Shown: positions 26,033 to 34,448, counted from the first letter of the stretch. The stretch: 64,000 nt of DNA from Pseudanabaena sp. FACHB-2040 (GCF_014696715.1 NZ_JACJQO010000013.1:1-64000), one strand, 5' to 3'. Numbers and translations: made by a program. The notes: generated from the sequence alone by a model not told the origin.

Positions 26033-26887
26033 ATGATGTTATCTCATCTCACAAACTCTATCCAGAAATATCAACGCCGCTGGCTATACGGCCTGATGTC
26101 TCTGCTGATGGCTGTCAGCATTAGTCTAGCCACGCCTACACCTTCTCATGCGGGCATTCTAGACCTGATTTTTAACGGGGTTCAGTACATTCAGCTGTCC
26201 AATCTCTCTGACCAAAATGAAGTCACTCTGGGCCGCCAAATCGACCAGCAGATTAAGCGCCAGGGTGTACGCGTTTACAATCGCAATCCAGCCATTGTGG
26301 ATTACGTCAACCAGATTGGTCAGCGGTTAGCGACGACTAGCGATCGCCCTAATCTGCCTTATACAGTCCAAGTGCTAGAAGATAACAGTGTCAACGCCTC
26401 GGCCACGATGGGCGGATTCCTCTACGTCAATACTGGCCTAATCAGAACTGCTGCCAACGAAGCTGAGTTGGCGGGCGTCATGGCTCACGAAATTGGGCAT
26501 ATCACGGGTCGCCACGCCGTTAATCAGATGCGGGAACGTGCGATCGCAAGTGGCATTGCCGGAGCCATAGGCGTCAACCGCGACAGGCTGGTCAATATCG
26601 GTGTGCAGCTGGCGCTGCAGATGCCTAACCAACGGGCAGATGAGTATGATGCAGATCGTCGAGGCTTTGCCAACATGGGTCGGGCCGGGTACGACCAGTC
26701 TGGCTTTGTCACCTTCATGCAAAGGCTCAACAACCAGAGCGGCCGACCCCCCGAATTCTTCAGCACTCACCCCGATCCCAGCAACCGGGTGACCAGTCTG
26801 CAAAACCTGCTCAATGCCGAAAGAAACCCAGCCGCTACTGCCGGGCTCGATGCTAATGCTTACAAAGCTCGCATCAGTGGTCTGTAG
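26033..26887 (+). CDS. Exported M48-family zinc metallopeptidase
   Basis: 284 residues from ATG 26033 (ATG 26036 also possible). A basic start and hydrophobic core LYGLMSLLMAVSISLATPTPSHA make a signal peptide, cleaved near residue 40. The zinc site is MAHEIGHITGRH (H152, E153, H156), with the third ligand in RADEYDADRRG. It resembles periplasmic BepA/LoiP-type proteases that monitor outer-membrane protein assembly, but without the TPR tail of BepA. The end overlaps coaX by 14 bases on the opposite strand. Confidence 0.9.
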   Translation: MMLSHLTNSIQKYQRRWLYGLMSLLMAVSISLATPTPSHAGILDLIFNGVQYIQLSNLSDQNEVTLGRQIDQQIKRQGVRVYNRNPAIVDYVNQIGQRLATTSDRPNLPYTVQVLEDNSVNASATMGGFLYVNTGLIRTAANEAELAGVMAHEIGHITGRHAVNQMRERAIASGIAGAIGVNRDRLVNIGVQLALQMPNQRADEYDADRRGFANMGRAGYDQSGFVTFMQRLNNQSGRPPEFFSTHPDPSNRVTSLQNLLNAERNPAATAGLDANAYKARISGL

Positions 26888-27746
26888 AACTGCGGCAGGC
26901 TGCTAGGCCTAGAAACATAAGATTTGGGTCAAAGCCTATCTGCTCAGCGATCGCAGGGGTAGTCTGCCTGAGGGCGCTGAGCAGGCGGGAGGCATTGCCC
27001 CCCGTAAGCACGGCCTTACCTGCTGGAAATTGCTGCCACCAATCTGCTAGGTAGTCTCGCATACCCGCTAGCTGCGTATAGAGAATGCCGCTCTGAATGG
27101 CTTCTGCTGTGCTGGCTGCCCAACGCTGGGGCAGTGTGTCTTGCGCCCACTCAATCTGAGGCAAGGCATCAGTGCCCTTAGACAAAGCTTGCGCCTGCAG
27201 GGAGAGCCCCGGCAAGATCGCGCCCCCTACAAAGCAGTGATCAGTGCCTGCTGTGAAGGTCAAGGCAGTGCCTGCATCAATCACCAGCATCGGCCAGCCA
27301 TAAATTAACCCTGCCCCCAGCAACGACAAAGCTCGGTCAACACCTAAAGCCGGGTAAAGATTTTGCAGCGGAACCTGCTCCAAGCGAACGACCTGTAGAG
27401 CAGGATATGTTTGCCATAGAGAGATCTGCTCTCTAACAACCGAAGCCGCCCATAGAGGTAGCGGTTTTGCCGCAACCGGTATCTCAACCTCAATCGTAGG
27501 AGCTAAACCCTGCCAACCTGCCGCCTGTAGCCCCTGAGCCTGCAGATTTCTCACCTGGTCAGCATTCAGGTGGGCGGTATGCCAGGAGCAGATTAGCTGC
27601 CGCCCTTTAAAGCAAGCCCAGTGAAGGCGAGAGTTGCCCGCTACCAAAGCCAGCCAGCGATCGCATTCTTCAGAGGCCACCTCGCTTTTTTGTTGCACCC
27701 CAGCAGGCTGAGAACCTTCGCGCCTTTTAGAAGTGAAATCCGCCAT
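26874..27746 (-). CDS. coaX: Type III pantothenate kinase
   Basis: 290 residues from ATG 27746. First step of coenzyme A synthesis, ATP-dependent phosphorylation of pantothenate, in the cytoplasm. The ASKHA-fold motifs are ALVAGNSRLHWACF (phosphate 1, with VAGNS where most homologues have DxGNT), GVDRALSLLGA, MLVIDAGTALTFT (catalytic Asp) and GGAILPGL. The altered first motif is frequent in cyanobacterial CoaX, so activity is still expected. Convergent overlap with the M48 gene. A strong hairpin lies 25 bases upstream of its start. Confidence 0.88.
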   Translation of the reverse strand: MADFTSKRREGSQPAGVQQKSEVASEECDRWLALVAGNSRLHWACFKGRQLICSWHTAHLNADQVRNLQAQGLQAAGWQGLAPTIEVEIPVAAKPLPLWAASVVREQISLWQTYPALQVVRLEQVPLQNLYPALGVDRALSLLGAGLIYGWPMLVIDAGTALTFTAGTDHCFVGGAILPGLSLQAQALSKGTDALPQIEWAQDTLPQRWAASTAEAIQSGILYTQLAGMRDYLADWWQQFPAGKAVLTGGNASRLLSALRQTTPAIAEQIGFDPNLMFLGLAACRSSTDH

Positions 27747-28219
27747 AACGTTCGTTTGTCTTAAACAACAAGAGGGTAGCCGCCCTGGCTACCCTCTGTC
27801 CTAAAGTTGACAATTCAAAAGACAACGAGCAATGGTTCTAGCGAATTTCGACCCAATTAAAGAAGCTAATCAAGTGAATCAAAAAGCGTAGCTACCAAAT
27901 CAATCAGTACATTTCAGTACGTTAAGGGACTACACCCGCACAACCGATGCCTATATCGACATTTAGAATTGGAAATGACTCTAACTAGAGCTTTCTCAAA
28001 GATTGGTCGTGTTAGGGCAAATTTAGATTTGTTGCGAAACTATCACCAGCCTCTCGTCTACCGCGGGTTTGAGTTAGGCTTGTATGTTTATTCAGTTGTC
28101 CTTTGATATTTCTAAAGTATCATAGCCCCCTGGGATCGGGGAGGGGCCTTTACTGAAGTTTACGCAGCTTGATGCAAGTTGGCTTTGTAAACAAAGTTCC
28201 GGCAGACGAATAGTGCTCA
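27747..28219. other. Intergenic stretch between coaX and PLD-like gene
   Basis: AT-richer stretch with no coding frame I can support. The only structured element is the hairpin at 27771-27797. Confidence 0.5.
27771..27797. terminator. 11-bp perfect hairpin upstream of coaX
   Basis: AGAGGGTAGCC (27771-27781) and GGCTACCCTCT (27787-27797) with a 5-base loop. On the minus strand it is followed by TTGTTGTTTAAG, a poor U-tract. It may terminate read-through from the phospholipase-like gene (ending at 28220) or act as a coaX leader element. Confidence 0.55.
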
Positions 28220-29647
28220 CTACAGCCCGCAGGCGCGACGACGTTTGTTAAGGCTGGCCTGTAACAGGGGGGTCATACCCAAGTCAGCAGTGCTGTAGAG
28301 CCGATCAAATTCTCGGCGAAAATGGGCCGCTACGGTGGGGTTGCGAATGACCAGCAGGTTCTCGTCGTTGGTGTCGTTAGCGGCCTTACTCCAGTTTTGC
28401 GAGCCGATGATGACGGTCATGTCGTCAATCAGAGCAAATTTGTGGTGCAGCTTGTCGCCTTCAGCTAGGTGGGGAATGCCCGCCGACAGGATGGGCTTTG
28501 TCCAAGGCTGATTGTTAGCCTCGTAACCACACTTCTGGTTCGGCATACGGACTCCCAGCATATCTAGACCTTCGCTGTAATCCCTGTAGGCAAATCCAGG
28601 ATCGATTAGGGTGCTGACTTGGACACCCCGCCCGGCAGCTTGAGCCAGCGTATTGCTCAGGGCCTGCTCTGAGAACACAAATAGCGCTAGATCAGCTTTT
28701 CTCTGGGCCTGCTGCAGCGTTTTGGCGATCAGGCCGTTGACGCTTTGGGCCCAGGTTTGGGGTTTGGGGGTGGGTGAAAACTGCAGCTGTAGAGTTGTTC
28801 CTGGTAGAGAGAGCGATCGCACTGCCCGATAGGTTTTCTGTTTACCAAAGCGGCTATCTTTACGTTTTGCTGCGCCATCGCCCCACATTTCCTGGAACTC
28901 CTCGGCATAGAGACTTGCCAGCGCCGGACTGTTGATTACCAGCAGCGCGTTATGATTGCCTCGGCTTTCAGGGGAGGCAAAATCTCCGTGAATGTCGCTA
29001 ATCGACCAGTTTGTAGACCCCGTTAGAACGATGCGGCTGTCTATGACTGCAAACTTGTGGTGCATCAAGCCACTGCCTCTAGAGCCGTCTGCTGTGTCAT
29101 CGATCAGCGGTATCTGAGCCTGATGCAGAATATAGAGGGCGTCGCGCTGACGGCGCTCTGCCTCACTCAAATTGCCGTCCCGGTTTTGATCGACTAGCGA
29201 AATGAACTCACTATATTTGCCCTGACGGTACTCATCTAGCTCGCCTACTTGAGAAGGGCTCAGCCCTGTCCAAGGGCGACTGTAGGTGTTCTCTAGGATG
29301 AGGCGTACCTGCACCCCGGCTTGGGCGCGATCGCACAAAACTTGGGCAACTCCCGGCAAGTTTAGCTCATGAACAGCTACGTCGATAGAAGATTGAGCCT
29401 GATTGAGAGTGTCGATGATCACCTGCTCTAGGTTGTCCCCGTAGCGGGTGACTTTGCGGTAAGGCTCGGTGTAAACGCTGGCCTGGCTTTGGTTAAAGTA
29501 AGCTTGCAGGTAAGGATCTTGGGGCAGAGGAACCTGACTGGGCGTGAGCGCTGAACTGGAGTGCCAGCCGTTGAGGGCCAAAAACAGAAGGAGCCCTAGG
29601 CCAAAAAAAATGCCCCACTTGAACCCACGAATTTTGGATAGATGCAC
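28220..29647 (-). CDS. Phospholipase D-like protein with EF-hand loop
   Basis: 475 residues from GTG 29647. An N-terminal hydrophobic segment (IFFGLGLLLFLALNG) anchors or exports it. Two HKD motifs are complete: MHHKFAVIDSRIVLTGSTNWS (H196, K198, D203) and LHHKFALIDDMTVIIGSQNWS near residue 410, so a two-lobed PLD-superfamily active site. Between the first lobe's strands lies DQNRDGNLSEAE (153-164), a canonical EF-hand calcium loop with ligands at positions 1, 3, 5, 7, 9 and 12. Substrate could be phospholipid or nucleic acid; the family covers both. Calcium control is inference. Confidence 0.87.
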   Translation of the reverse strand: MHLSKIRGFKWGIFFGLGLLLFLALNGWHSSSALTPSQVPLPQDPYLQAYFNQSQASVYTEPYRKVTRYGDNLEQVIIDTLNQAQSSIDVAVHELNLPGVAQVLCDRAQAGVQVRLILENTYSRPWTGLSPSQVGELDEYRQGKYSEFISLVDQNRDGNLSEAERRQRDALYILHQAQIPLIDDTADGSRGSGLMHHKFAVIDSRIVLTGSTNWSISDIHGDFASPESRGNHNALLVINSPALASLYAEEFQEMWGDGAAKRKDSRFGKQKTYRAVRSLSLPGTTLQLQFSPTPKPQTWAQSVNGLIAKTLQQAQRKADLALFVFSEQALSNTLAQAAGRGVQVSTLIDPGFAYRDYSEGLDMLGVRMPNQKCGYEANNQPWTKPILSAGIPHLAEGDKLHHKFALIDDMTVIIGSQNWSKAANDTNDENLLVIRNPTVAAHFRREFDRLYSTADLGMTPLLQASLNKRRRACGL

Positions 29648-29713
29648 TAGGAAAAACAGAAAGCAGCCACTTTCTAGTCATCCCTGGGTTGAAAAGTTGT
29701 TAACAGATTGGCG

Positions 29714-30022
29714 CTAGTCAATTCGCTCTAGCTGCCAAAGAATCTGATTGCCCTCCCGCCGCACTCGGGAGACAGTCCAGTTGCGCCAGGCCCAGTACTC
29801 TCCTCGACTGGTCACTGCACTGGCGTTAACGTCCATAAGATCTGCTAGCTCAGAGCTAGTGATCAGATATCCTTGCTTGGCAATTTCATCGGCGATCTGC
29901 AGCGTTTCTAGTGCGTTTCGCAGATTGGCAACACGCACCTCACGCGGCAGCGATTCTAAACTATCGGGAGATGTGGGGACACCTGAATCGGTCATGACGA
30001 CTTTTGGGTTAACTTCGGCCAT
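29714..30022 (-). CDS. Small protein with helix-turn-helix-like segment, unknown function
   Basis: 102 residues from ATG 30022. After a disordered 25-residue start, EVRVANLRNALETLQIADEIAKQ forms a helix. YLITSSELADLMDVNASAVTSRG has the shape of a helix-turn-helix, and YWAWRNWTVSRVRREGNQILWQLERI follows as strands. The layout resembles a small winged-helix cyanobacterial conserved protein, but I cannot name a family. It ends 66 bases before the PLD-like gene begins, on the same strand. Confidence 0.6.
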   Translation of the reverse strand: MAEVNPKVVMTDSGVPTSPDSLESLPREVRVANLRNALETLQIADEIAKQGYLITSSELADLMDVNASAVTSRGEYWAWRNWTVSRVRREGNQILWQLERID

Positions 30023-30456
30023 ATCTTAGGAAAATCCTATCATTTACGCTATTAATTAGCTTGAAAACCCGTCAAGACTTATCACAAGAATTTTCATCGG
30101 GTGAACTTTATGTTTTCTTGACAACCATTTCTGTGTACGCTTCAACACAAATTGTTCAGGATTTTGTCAGGAATTAGTGATCTTTGAAGACGATCATGCC
30201 TACAGGGGCCATTAGCAATAAAAACATTCCTCCTATGTCTTCATAGGCATGCTGTTTCTCATAACAGCAAAATCATTCTCTTCACTTTGGCAGAAAAATA
30301 TTCTTGGAATCCTCATTCCCCCGTACAATTTCTGAAAATTCCCGATCTTAGTAGCCAAATCCTGCCCAAATTGGGCTGACTGAGTTTAAATGGGACGAGG
30401 AATAGGCAGGGACTGCCCTCTAAAACTCTTGCAATCTGTGGTGTCTTGTTAAAAGC
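30023..30456. other. Divergent intergenic region before SpoIID-domain gene
   Basis: No supported gene. A short hairpin CCTATG-TCTT-CATAGG lies near 30233. AT-rich, so it probably carries promoters for both flanking genes, but no consensus pair is convincing. Confidence 0.45.
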
Positions 30457-31701
30457 ATGGTAAAACCCCTTCAGCAGTTGAAGCCTCCCCAACTCAAGCA
30501 GGTGCGTCTGCAGCCCACCAAATTGCGGCAGATTTCCGTGGAGGCGCTACGCATTCCTCTCAGCAAACTGCAGCTGGGCGACGGCAAATCTATTCTCTCT
30601 CTGCCCTACCTCATAGCTGCCAGCGGCCTGGTTTTTGCCACGGTGCTAGCGGCTCAGTTTGCAGCCTCTCCCCTGGCACGAGCCAGCAAAGCTGCCGCCT
30701 TTCAAGACTCTCTTTGGCAGGCTAATGGCGTAGTGCGCCAGTCGATCGTGGGCCTTTATCGGGCTGAGCGTGTGCTGCTGCCCCTACCTACAGGCGCAAC
30801 TCCTCCTCAGGCCGCTGCTAACCCAGCAGCCCCTGGAGCAGCCGTTCCCCCAAGCGCTGCTAGTGCCTCAGCTCCAGCAGCAGCGGCTCGGCCAGCAGCG
30901 GCGGCAACGCCAATAGCGGCAGCAGCGGCTCCGCCAGTTCCGGCTCCCCAGGCAGCGGTCAACCCAGGCTCAACTATTGATACCAATCTGGAGATGCGGG
31001 TTGCGATCGCACGTAACGCCAGCAGCCTCAGTGTCGGGGTTTCCACGGCAGGCTACCTGATGGATCTCAATGGCCAAAACTACTGCAACATTCCGGCTCA
31101 GACCAGCTACGTAGCCCGACCCACCGGACAGGGCATTGACTTTGGCAACTGCCAGTTAGGAACAGCAGTCTGGCTAGAATCTGCAGAAGGCGGCTACATC
31201 TACATTAACGACACCTGGTTCAAGGGTCGGGTGTTGCTGCTCAACGATGGAGGCAACCTACTGGCGGTCAACTATGTGCTGATGCATGACTACCTGAGCA
31301 GCGTCGTCGGCACCGAAATGTTTGTTAACTGGCCCATTGAAGCACTCAAAGCGCAAGCCATTGCCGCCCGCTCCTATGCCTTGACTCACCACGTTCGCCC
31401 CGCTAGTCGCCACTTTGACCTCGACAATACCGAGCGGTTTCAGGCATACAAGGGCATCGCCAAGGAGACCAACACAACCCAAATCGCGGTTGCTGAAACC
31501 TCAGGCGAGTTCATCAGCTACAACGGCGGCATTGTGGAGTCTCTTTATGCTGCCTCTGACCAAATTGTACAGGAGGCCCACGGCGGTCAGGGCATGAGCC
31601 AAACAGGAGCCATGCAGTTGGCTTCCCAAGGCTACAACTACACTCAGATTTTGGCTAACTACTACCCAGGGACAGGGCTGTCTCGCTTGGTGATTGAGTA
31701 G
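30457..31701 (+). CDS. SpoIID/LytB-domain protein
   Basis: 414 residues from ATG 30457. A hydrophobic segment (LIAASGLVFATVLAAQFAAS, about 50-70) anchors or exports it. An Ala/Pro-rich linker (about 112-170) follows. The SpoIID domain then occupies roughly 280-414: EMFVNWPIEALKAQAIAARSYALTHH, RHFDLDNTERFQAYKGIAKE, ISYNGGIVESLYAASD, GGQGMSQTGAMQLASQGYNYTQIL. SpoIID of Bacillus is a lytic transglycosylase acting on denuded glycans; cyanobacterial homologues are annotated only by domain. Predicted periplasmic, acting on the wall. Confidence 0.9.
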   Translation: MVKPLQQLKPPQLKQVRLQPTKLRQISVEALRIPLSKLQLGDGKSILSLPYLIAASGLVFATVLAAQFAASPLARASKAAAFQDSLWQANGVVRQSIVGLYRAERVLLPLPTGATPPQAAANPAAPGAAVPPSAASASAPAAAARPAAAATPIAAAAAPPVPAPQAAVNPGSTIDTNLEMRVAIARNASSLSVGVSTAGYLMDLNGQNYCNIPAQTSYVARPTGQGIDFGNCQLGTAVWLESAEGGYIYINDTWFKGRVLLLNDGGNLLAVNYVLMHDYLSSVVGTEMFVNWPIEALKAQAIAARSYALTHHVRPASRHFDLDNTERFQAYKGIAKETNTTQIAVAETSGEFISYNGGIVESLYAASDQIVQEAHGGQGMSQTGAMQLASQGYNYTQILANYYPGTGLSRLVIE

Positions 31702-31710
31702 CGTGTACGC

Positions 31711-32163
31711 TTAGTCCGTCACCAGCTTGGCTTCGCTCACCTGACCTGACGAGTCAAGCTTGAGTACCAGCCATTCAGAGTCCATGCTGATGAAGCTGCG
31801 CTCAGGCCCTAAGTGATAGACCAAATCGTATTCCGGAAAGTAGCCGATTTCTGATTCGGGCTCTCCCAAAAGTACTTTTACGTCAGCCTGTTTCTGGCCT
31901 GTAAGCAGCCCTTGTGCCAGCAGGTCATCAACCATGCAGCTCCGCACATGGCGAGGAGCGGAGATGAGCGTTGTCTCTTGCCAGGCTTCAGCGTTGAATT
32001 GGGTGTAGCCGCGACAGCGCTGCCACTCGCTCCAGCCGTCTTGGGCTAGCAGTGCGCCAAAAGCTAAAAAGGGGAAACTTACGGCAAGACCGGCTCCCAA
32101 GGTAGTGAAGATGAGAATGCGCTTGAGAAGGTTGGTACGGGGTTTTTGGGAAGGGCTTTGCAT
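31711..32163 (-). CDS. BamE/SmpA-like small membrane-anchored protein
   Basis: 150 residues from ATG 32163. One N-terminal hydrophobic helix (ILIFTTLGAGLAVSFPFLAFGALLA). The rest follows the SmpA/OmlA pattern: a helix VRSCMVDDLLAQGLLTGQKQADVKVLLGEPE followed by strands DLVYHLGP, EWLVLKLD and GQVSEAKLVTD. In E. coli BamE such a domain assists outer-membrane protein assembly, but many unrelated exported proteins share the fold. There is no lipobox. It converges on the SpoIID-domain gene with a 9-base gap. Confidence 0.6.
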   Translation of the reverse strand: MQSPSQKPRTNLLKRILIFTTLGAGLAVSFPFLAFGALLAQDGWSEWQRCRGYTQFNAEAWQETTLISAPRHVRSCMVDDLLAQGLLTGQKQADVKVLLGEPESEIGYFPEYDLVYHLGPERSFISMDSEWLVLKLDSSGQVSEAKLVTD

Positions 32164-32277
32164 CGAAGGGACGTAAGTCTAGCAGGAGTAGCGATCAGGG
32201 TATACAGTAGGCGCGCATCCTTTTCCTGATTAACATGAGGGAAATTAGCCTGCTGGAGAATATAGGAAAGCTCGGTC

Positions 32278-32520
32278 TTAGGTTGAGCGCTGTCTGATTA
32301 GGGCAAGGGCTGCTGCTCTAATGCGACGGCTCACTAGCTTTTCTGCTCCCAGAGCAATCAAAAAACCACCGCCTAGGCAAGCCACCTTAGACAACAGGCC
32401 ACTCTCGGTTAAAAATCCCAAACCAGCGGCGAAAATGCCCAAGCTAATATACGCAAGCATGAGCCAGGTTGGCTGTAGTTTGAGATCTCTCAATAAGAGC
32501 TCGTCGTGTTTATTTAGCAT
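32278..32520 (-). CDS. Small two-helix membrane protein, unknown
   Basis: 80 residues from ATG 32520. Two hydrophobic segments (WLMLAYISLGIFAAGLGFLT and VACLGGGFLIALGAEKLV) between a charged N-terminus (LNKHDELLLRDLKL) and a basic tail (RRIRAAALALIRQRST). No family recognised. The low-complexity-free composition and good codon use support it being real. Confidence 0.55.
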   Translation of the reverse strand: MLNKHDELLLRDLKLQPTWLMLAYISLGIFAAGLGFLTESGLLSKVACLGGGFLIALGAEKLVSRRIRAAALALIRQRST

Positions 32521-32564
32521 CTAAACAACCGATCTAGCGCGAAGGCTGCACCCTGAATTATGGA

Positions 32565-32654
32565 GGCTGGTTTTGCTTGGACGAGGTGCGATCGCAACCC
32601 CCCTTAAAGCTGCTGGGAGAATGGTGCGATCGCAAAAACCTACTCAATCAGTAG
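32565..32654 (+). repeat. Direct repeat copy A with two HIP1 sites
   Basis: A 90-bp element roughly 80% identical by eye to 34214-34302, in the same orientation. Each copy carries two GCGATCGC sites about 40 bases apart and ends in CCTACTCAATCAG. On the minus strand the end reads as a short LLIE-stop tail. No similarity continues outside. Confidence 0.75.
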
Positions 32655-32693
32655 CGGACGGACGAGAGCCACTTATGAGGTTGCAAAAGTTGT

Positions 32694-32768
32694 CTACCGC
32701 CGCTGCATTTTGCCGTTAGGCAGCATGAGCCAAGGTTCTCTCGATTTTGGCTGTACCCGTAGGGTCAT
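32694..32768 (-). CDS. Possible 24-aa frame overlapping the upstream stop
   Basis: ATG 32768 overlaps the stop of the 32765-33217 gene in an ATGA arrangement and reads MTLRVQPKSREPWLMLPNGK before ending MQRR-stop. The coupling geometry is suggestive but the frame is very short and unmatched in memory; it may be chance or the end of a decayed gene. Confidence 0.2.
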   Translation of the reverse strand: MTLRVQPKSREPWLMLPNGKMQRR

Positions 32769-33217
32769 CGTTGGGGTGCAGTTGGTGTTGCCTGGGCCTG
32801 TTCACAGACAAAGCGCAAGACGGCTGCTGCGCTACTGCCTGCTTGAGGTTGCGTCAACTGACCCGCATCCCCATAGTTAATGCGCTGAATCACTTGCCGC
32901 TCCTGGCCATGAACAATAATTTGCCGGAGCCGAGAAACACCGCCAGCACAATCAACAGAGCGATACAGGAGGGCACTATACACCGGTTGCTCCAGCTCAA
33001 CCCCGATAAAGGCATTGTTTGGTTCAGGAAAATCGCGATGCTCCCAATACCAAACAATGCCATCTCTAAGTTCAATGGAGTTACGCTCTACCATGAAACG
33101 ATCGCCCACAGCATTGCGCGTTACCTCGACCCAGTTTGCTTGAGTAGATTGAGCCAGCGCACCAGAAGCACTGACAACAGGAATGATCGCCGCCAAACTA
33201 ACAAGCAAATTTTTCAT
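32765..33217 (-). CDS. Exported small protein, surface-adhesin-E-like
   Basis: 150 residues from ATG 33217. Signal peptide MKNLLVSLAAIIPVVSASGALA, cleaved near ALAQS. The mature part starts NWVEVTRNAVGDRFMVERNSIELRDG, a beta pattern with conserved Trp and a paired-Cys fold (C at VDCAGG and RFVCEQ). This resembles the surface-adhesin E type of secreted domain common in cyanobacteria and proteobacteria. It follows the TPR protein gene by 6 bases on the same strand, an obvious operon. Function unknown. Confidence 0.65.
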   Translation of the reverse strand: MKNLLVSLAAIIPVVSASGALAQSTQANWVEVTRNAVGDRFMVERNSIELRDGIVWYWEHRDFPEPNNAFIGVELEQPVYSALLYRSVDCAGGVSRLRQIIVHGQERQVIQRINYGDAGQLTQPQAGSSAAAVLRFVCEQAQATPTAPQR

Positions 33218-33223
33218 AAGCTA

Positions 33224-33940
33224 CTAGGGATTAGGTTGAGATTGACTATCAGGGGCATCTTCAGAAGTGTCTGTGCGATACTGCTCAACATTTTGAATGG
33301 CCTGCTGGGCATAGGAATTGTTGGGACGTTCGTCTAATGCCCGCTGAAAATAGAGCAGCGCGGTTTCATAATCGCGTTGCTCTGTTGCCTCATATCCTGC
33401 CTCCATATAGCGATCAAACTCTACTGACTGAGGCGGTTGTTGTGTCGCAGGCGGAGAGGATCGAGGCGCTGCCGCCGCTGCTGCTGTTCCTTGCTGCTGC
33501 CCATAGGCATTCACGACCTGCTGAACGTAGTCTGCAATCTCAGAACTGTTGTACTGAGACGGGTCACCCCGCATCCACCAGGCAGCAGATCGACGCACCG
33601 CTAGCATTTCATCGTTACCGCTAGCGTCATACTCATCTTGCAGCACATCCCGCATCACGCAGGTCACAACCGAACGGGCAGCGTCTGGGCTCGCCTCAAA
33701 CTCAGTCGGCGAAAGCTCTCGACCGATACATGACCTTGACCAGCGGGGGATATTTCCTGGCATAATCTGCCAGTCACTATAAAGTCCATCATCTGCACGT
33801 CCCGTTTGAGGCGCTGCTTGACGAAGCGCCTCGACCAGTGCTGCAACTTGACGGTCTGAAACTTGTGCCTGGGCTGGTAGCGCTCCGACTGCCAGGATAA
33901 CGCCAAGGCTGACGATTAGTTTGTCAATGGGTACTCGCAT
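33224..33940 (-). CDS. Exported TPR-containing protein
   Basis: 238 residues from ATG 33940 (frame open ten codons further). Signal peptide MRVPIDKLIVSLGVILAVG, cleaved near ALPAQAQ. The mature N-terminal half has paired cysteines (SRSCIGRELSPTEF and VVTCVMRDVLQDEY). An Ala/Pro/Gln linker leads to a TPR-like pair of helices (EFDRYMEAGYEATEQRDYETALLYFQRALDERPNNSYAQQAI) and an acidic tail. Likely periplasmic and partner-binding. Probably transcribed with the following small exported protein. Confidence 0.7.
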   Translation of the reverse strand: MRVPIDKLIVSLGVILAVGALPAQAQVSDRQVAALVEALRQAAPQTGRADDGLYSDWQIMPGNIPRWSRSCIGRELSPTEFEASPDAARSVVTCVMRDVLQDEYDASGNDEMLAVRRSAAWWMRGDPSQYNSSEIADYVQQVVNAYGQQQGTAAAAAAPRSSPPATQQPPQSVEFDRYMEAGYEATEQRDYETALLYFQRALDERPNNSYAQQAIQNVEQYRTDTSEDAPDSQSQPNP

Positions 33941-34287
33941 GACTATCATCCATCCCAAACTAGCTCTCAAATCGGATCTTACATTTATTATTTGAGGCCT
34001 GCCACTTATCGTTTGTTAGTTGTTTTTTATACAGGAATAGGCATGCTCCCTTCAGTTTAGCTACGGTAGAGTAGGCATTGTCCTGGCAAGACTTCCTCAC
34101 AAATGTCATCGGACTTTCCAATGCCCACCTTCCTGGAAACCGGTGGGCAAGCGGATCTTCTGCGATTCGCACAGGTGTTTTAAGGGGCGTGTCCAGCCTT
34201 CACAACTGGCTTGGGCTGGTTTTGGCTGGGCGGGGTGCGATCGCACCCCGCTTCAGAGTTTCTGGGGGAGGGTGCGATCGCAAAGAC
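33941..34287. other. Gene-poor interval holding repeat copy B
   Basis: No intact gene. It contains direct repeat copy B and, within it, a perfect 22-bp palindrome centred on a HIP1 site (34230-34251). Confidence 0.5.
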
Positions 34288-34302
34288 CTACTCAATCAGC
34301 AG
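34214..34302 (+). repeat. Direct repeat copy B with two HIP1 sites
   Basis: An 89-bp partner of 32565-32654. It contains a perfect 22-bp palindrome at 34230-34251, with GGGGTGCGATCGCACCCC as its core. The right end overlaps the apparent original stop of the frameshifted small gene at 34288-34448, so the repeat covers a gene tail plus its downstream flank. Confidence 0.75.
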
Positions 34303-34448
34303 GTGCTTGATCAAAACCCCATCCACTGGCTATCCTTGCCGCTAGGGATGGGGTCGCTCCAGTCGTCGGGGTCGGCGTAGCGGAGGGTATGCAGATGCTT
34401 GATGGTGCGATCGAGCACTTCCAAACTGCCGTAGAGCACGTTAGTCAC
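34288..34448 (-). pseudogene. Small gene (~53 aa) with apparent frameshift near its end
   Basis: Beginning with a GTG at 34448 that overlaps the end of the Spy-like gene, the minus strand reads VTNVLYGSLEVLDRTIKHLH, then TLRYADPDDWSDPIPSGKDS. In that frame it stops at 34311. Losing or gaining one base in the GGGGTTTT run around 34313-34321 instead continues as VLIKHLLIE-stop at 34288, a more natural ending. The dense, protein-like composition suggests a real small cyanobacterial gene. I cannot name its family with certainty. It may still make a truncated protein. Confidence 0.5.

Noticed and set aside
30117-30145. TTGACA near 30117 as a -35 box
   Set aside because: No acceptable -10 hexamer at 16-19 bases.
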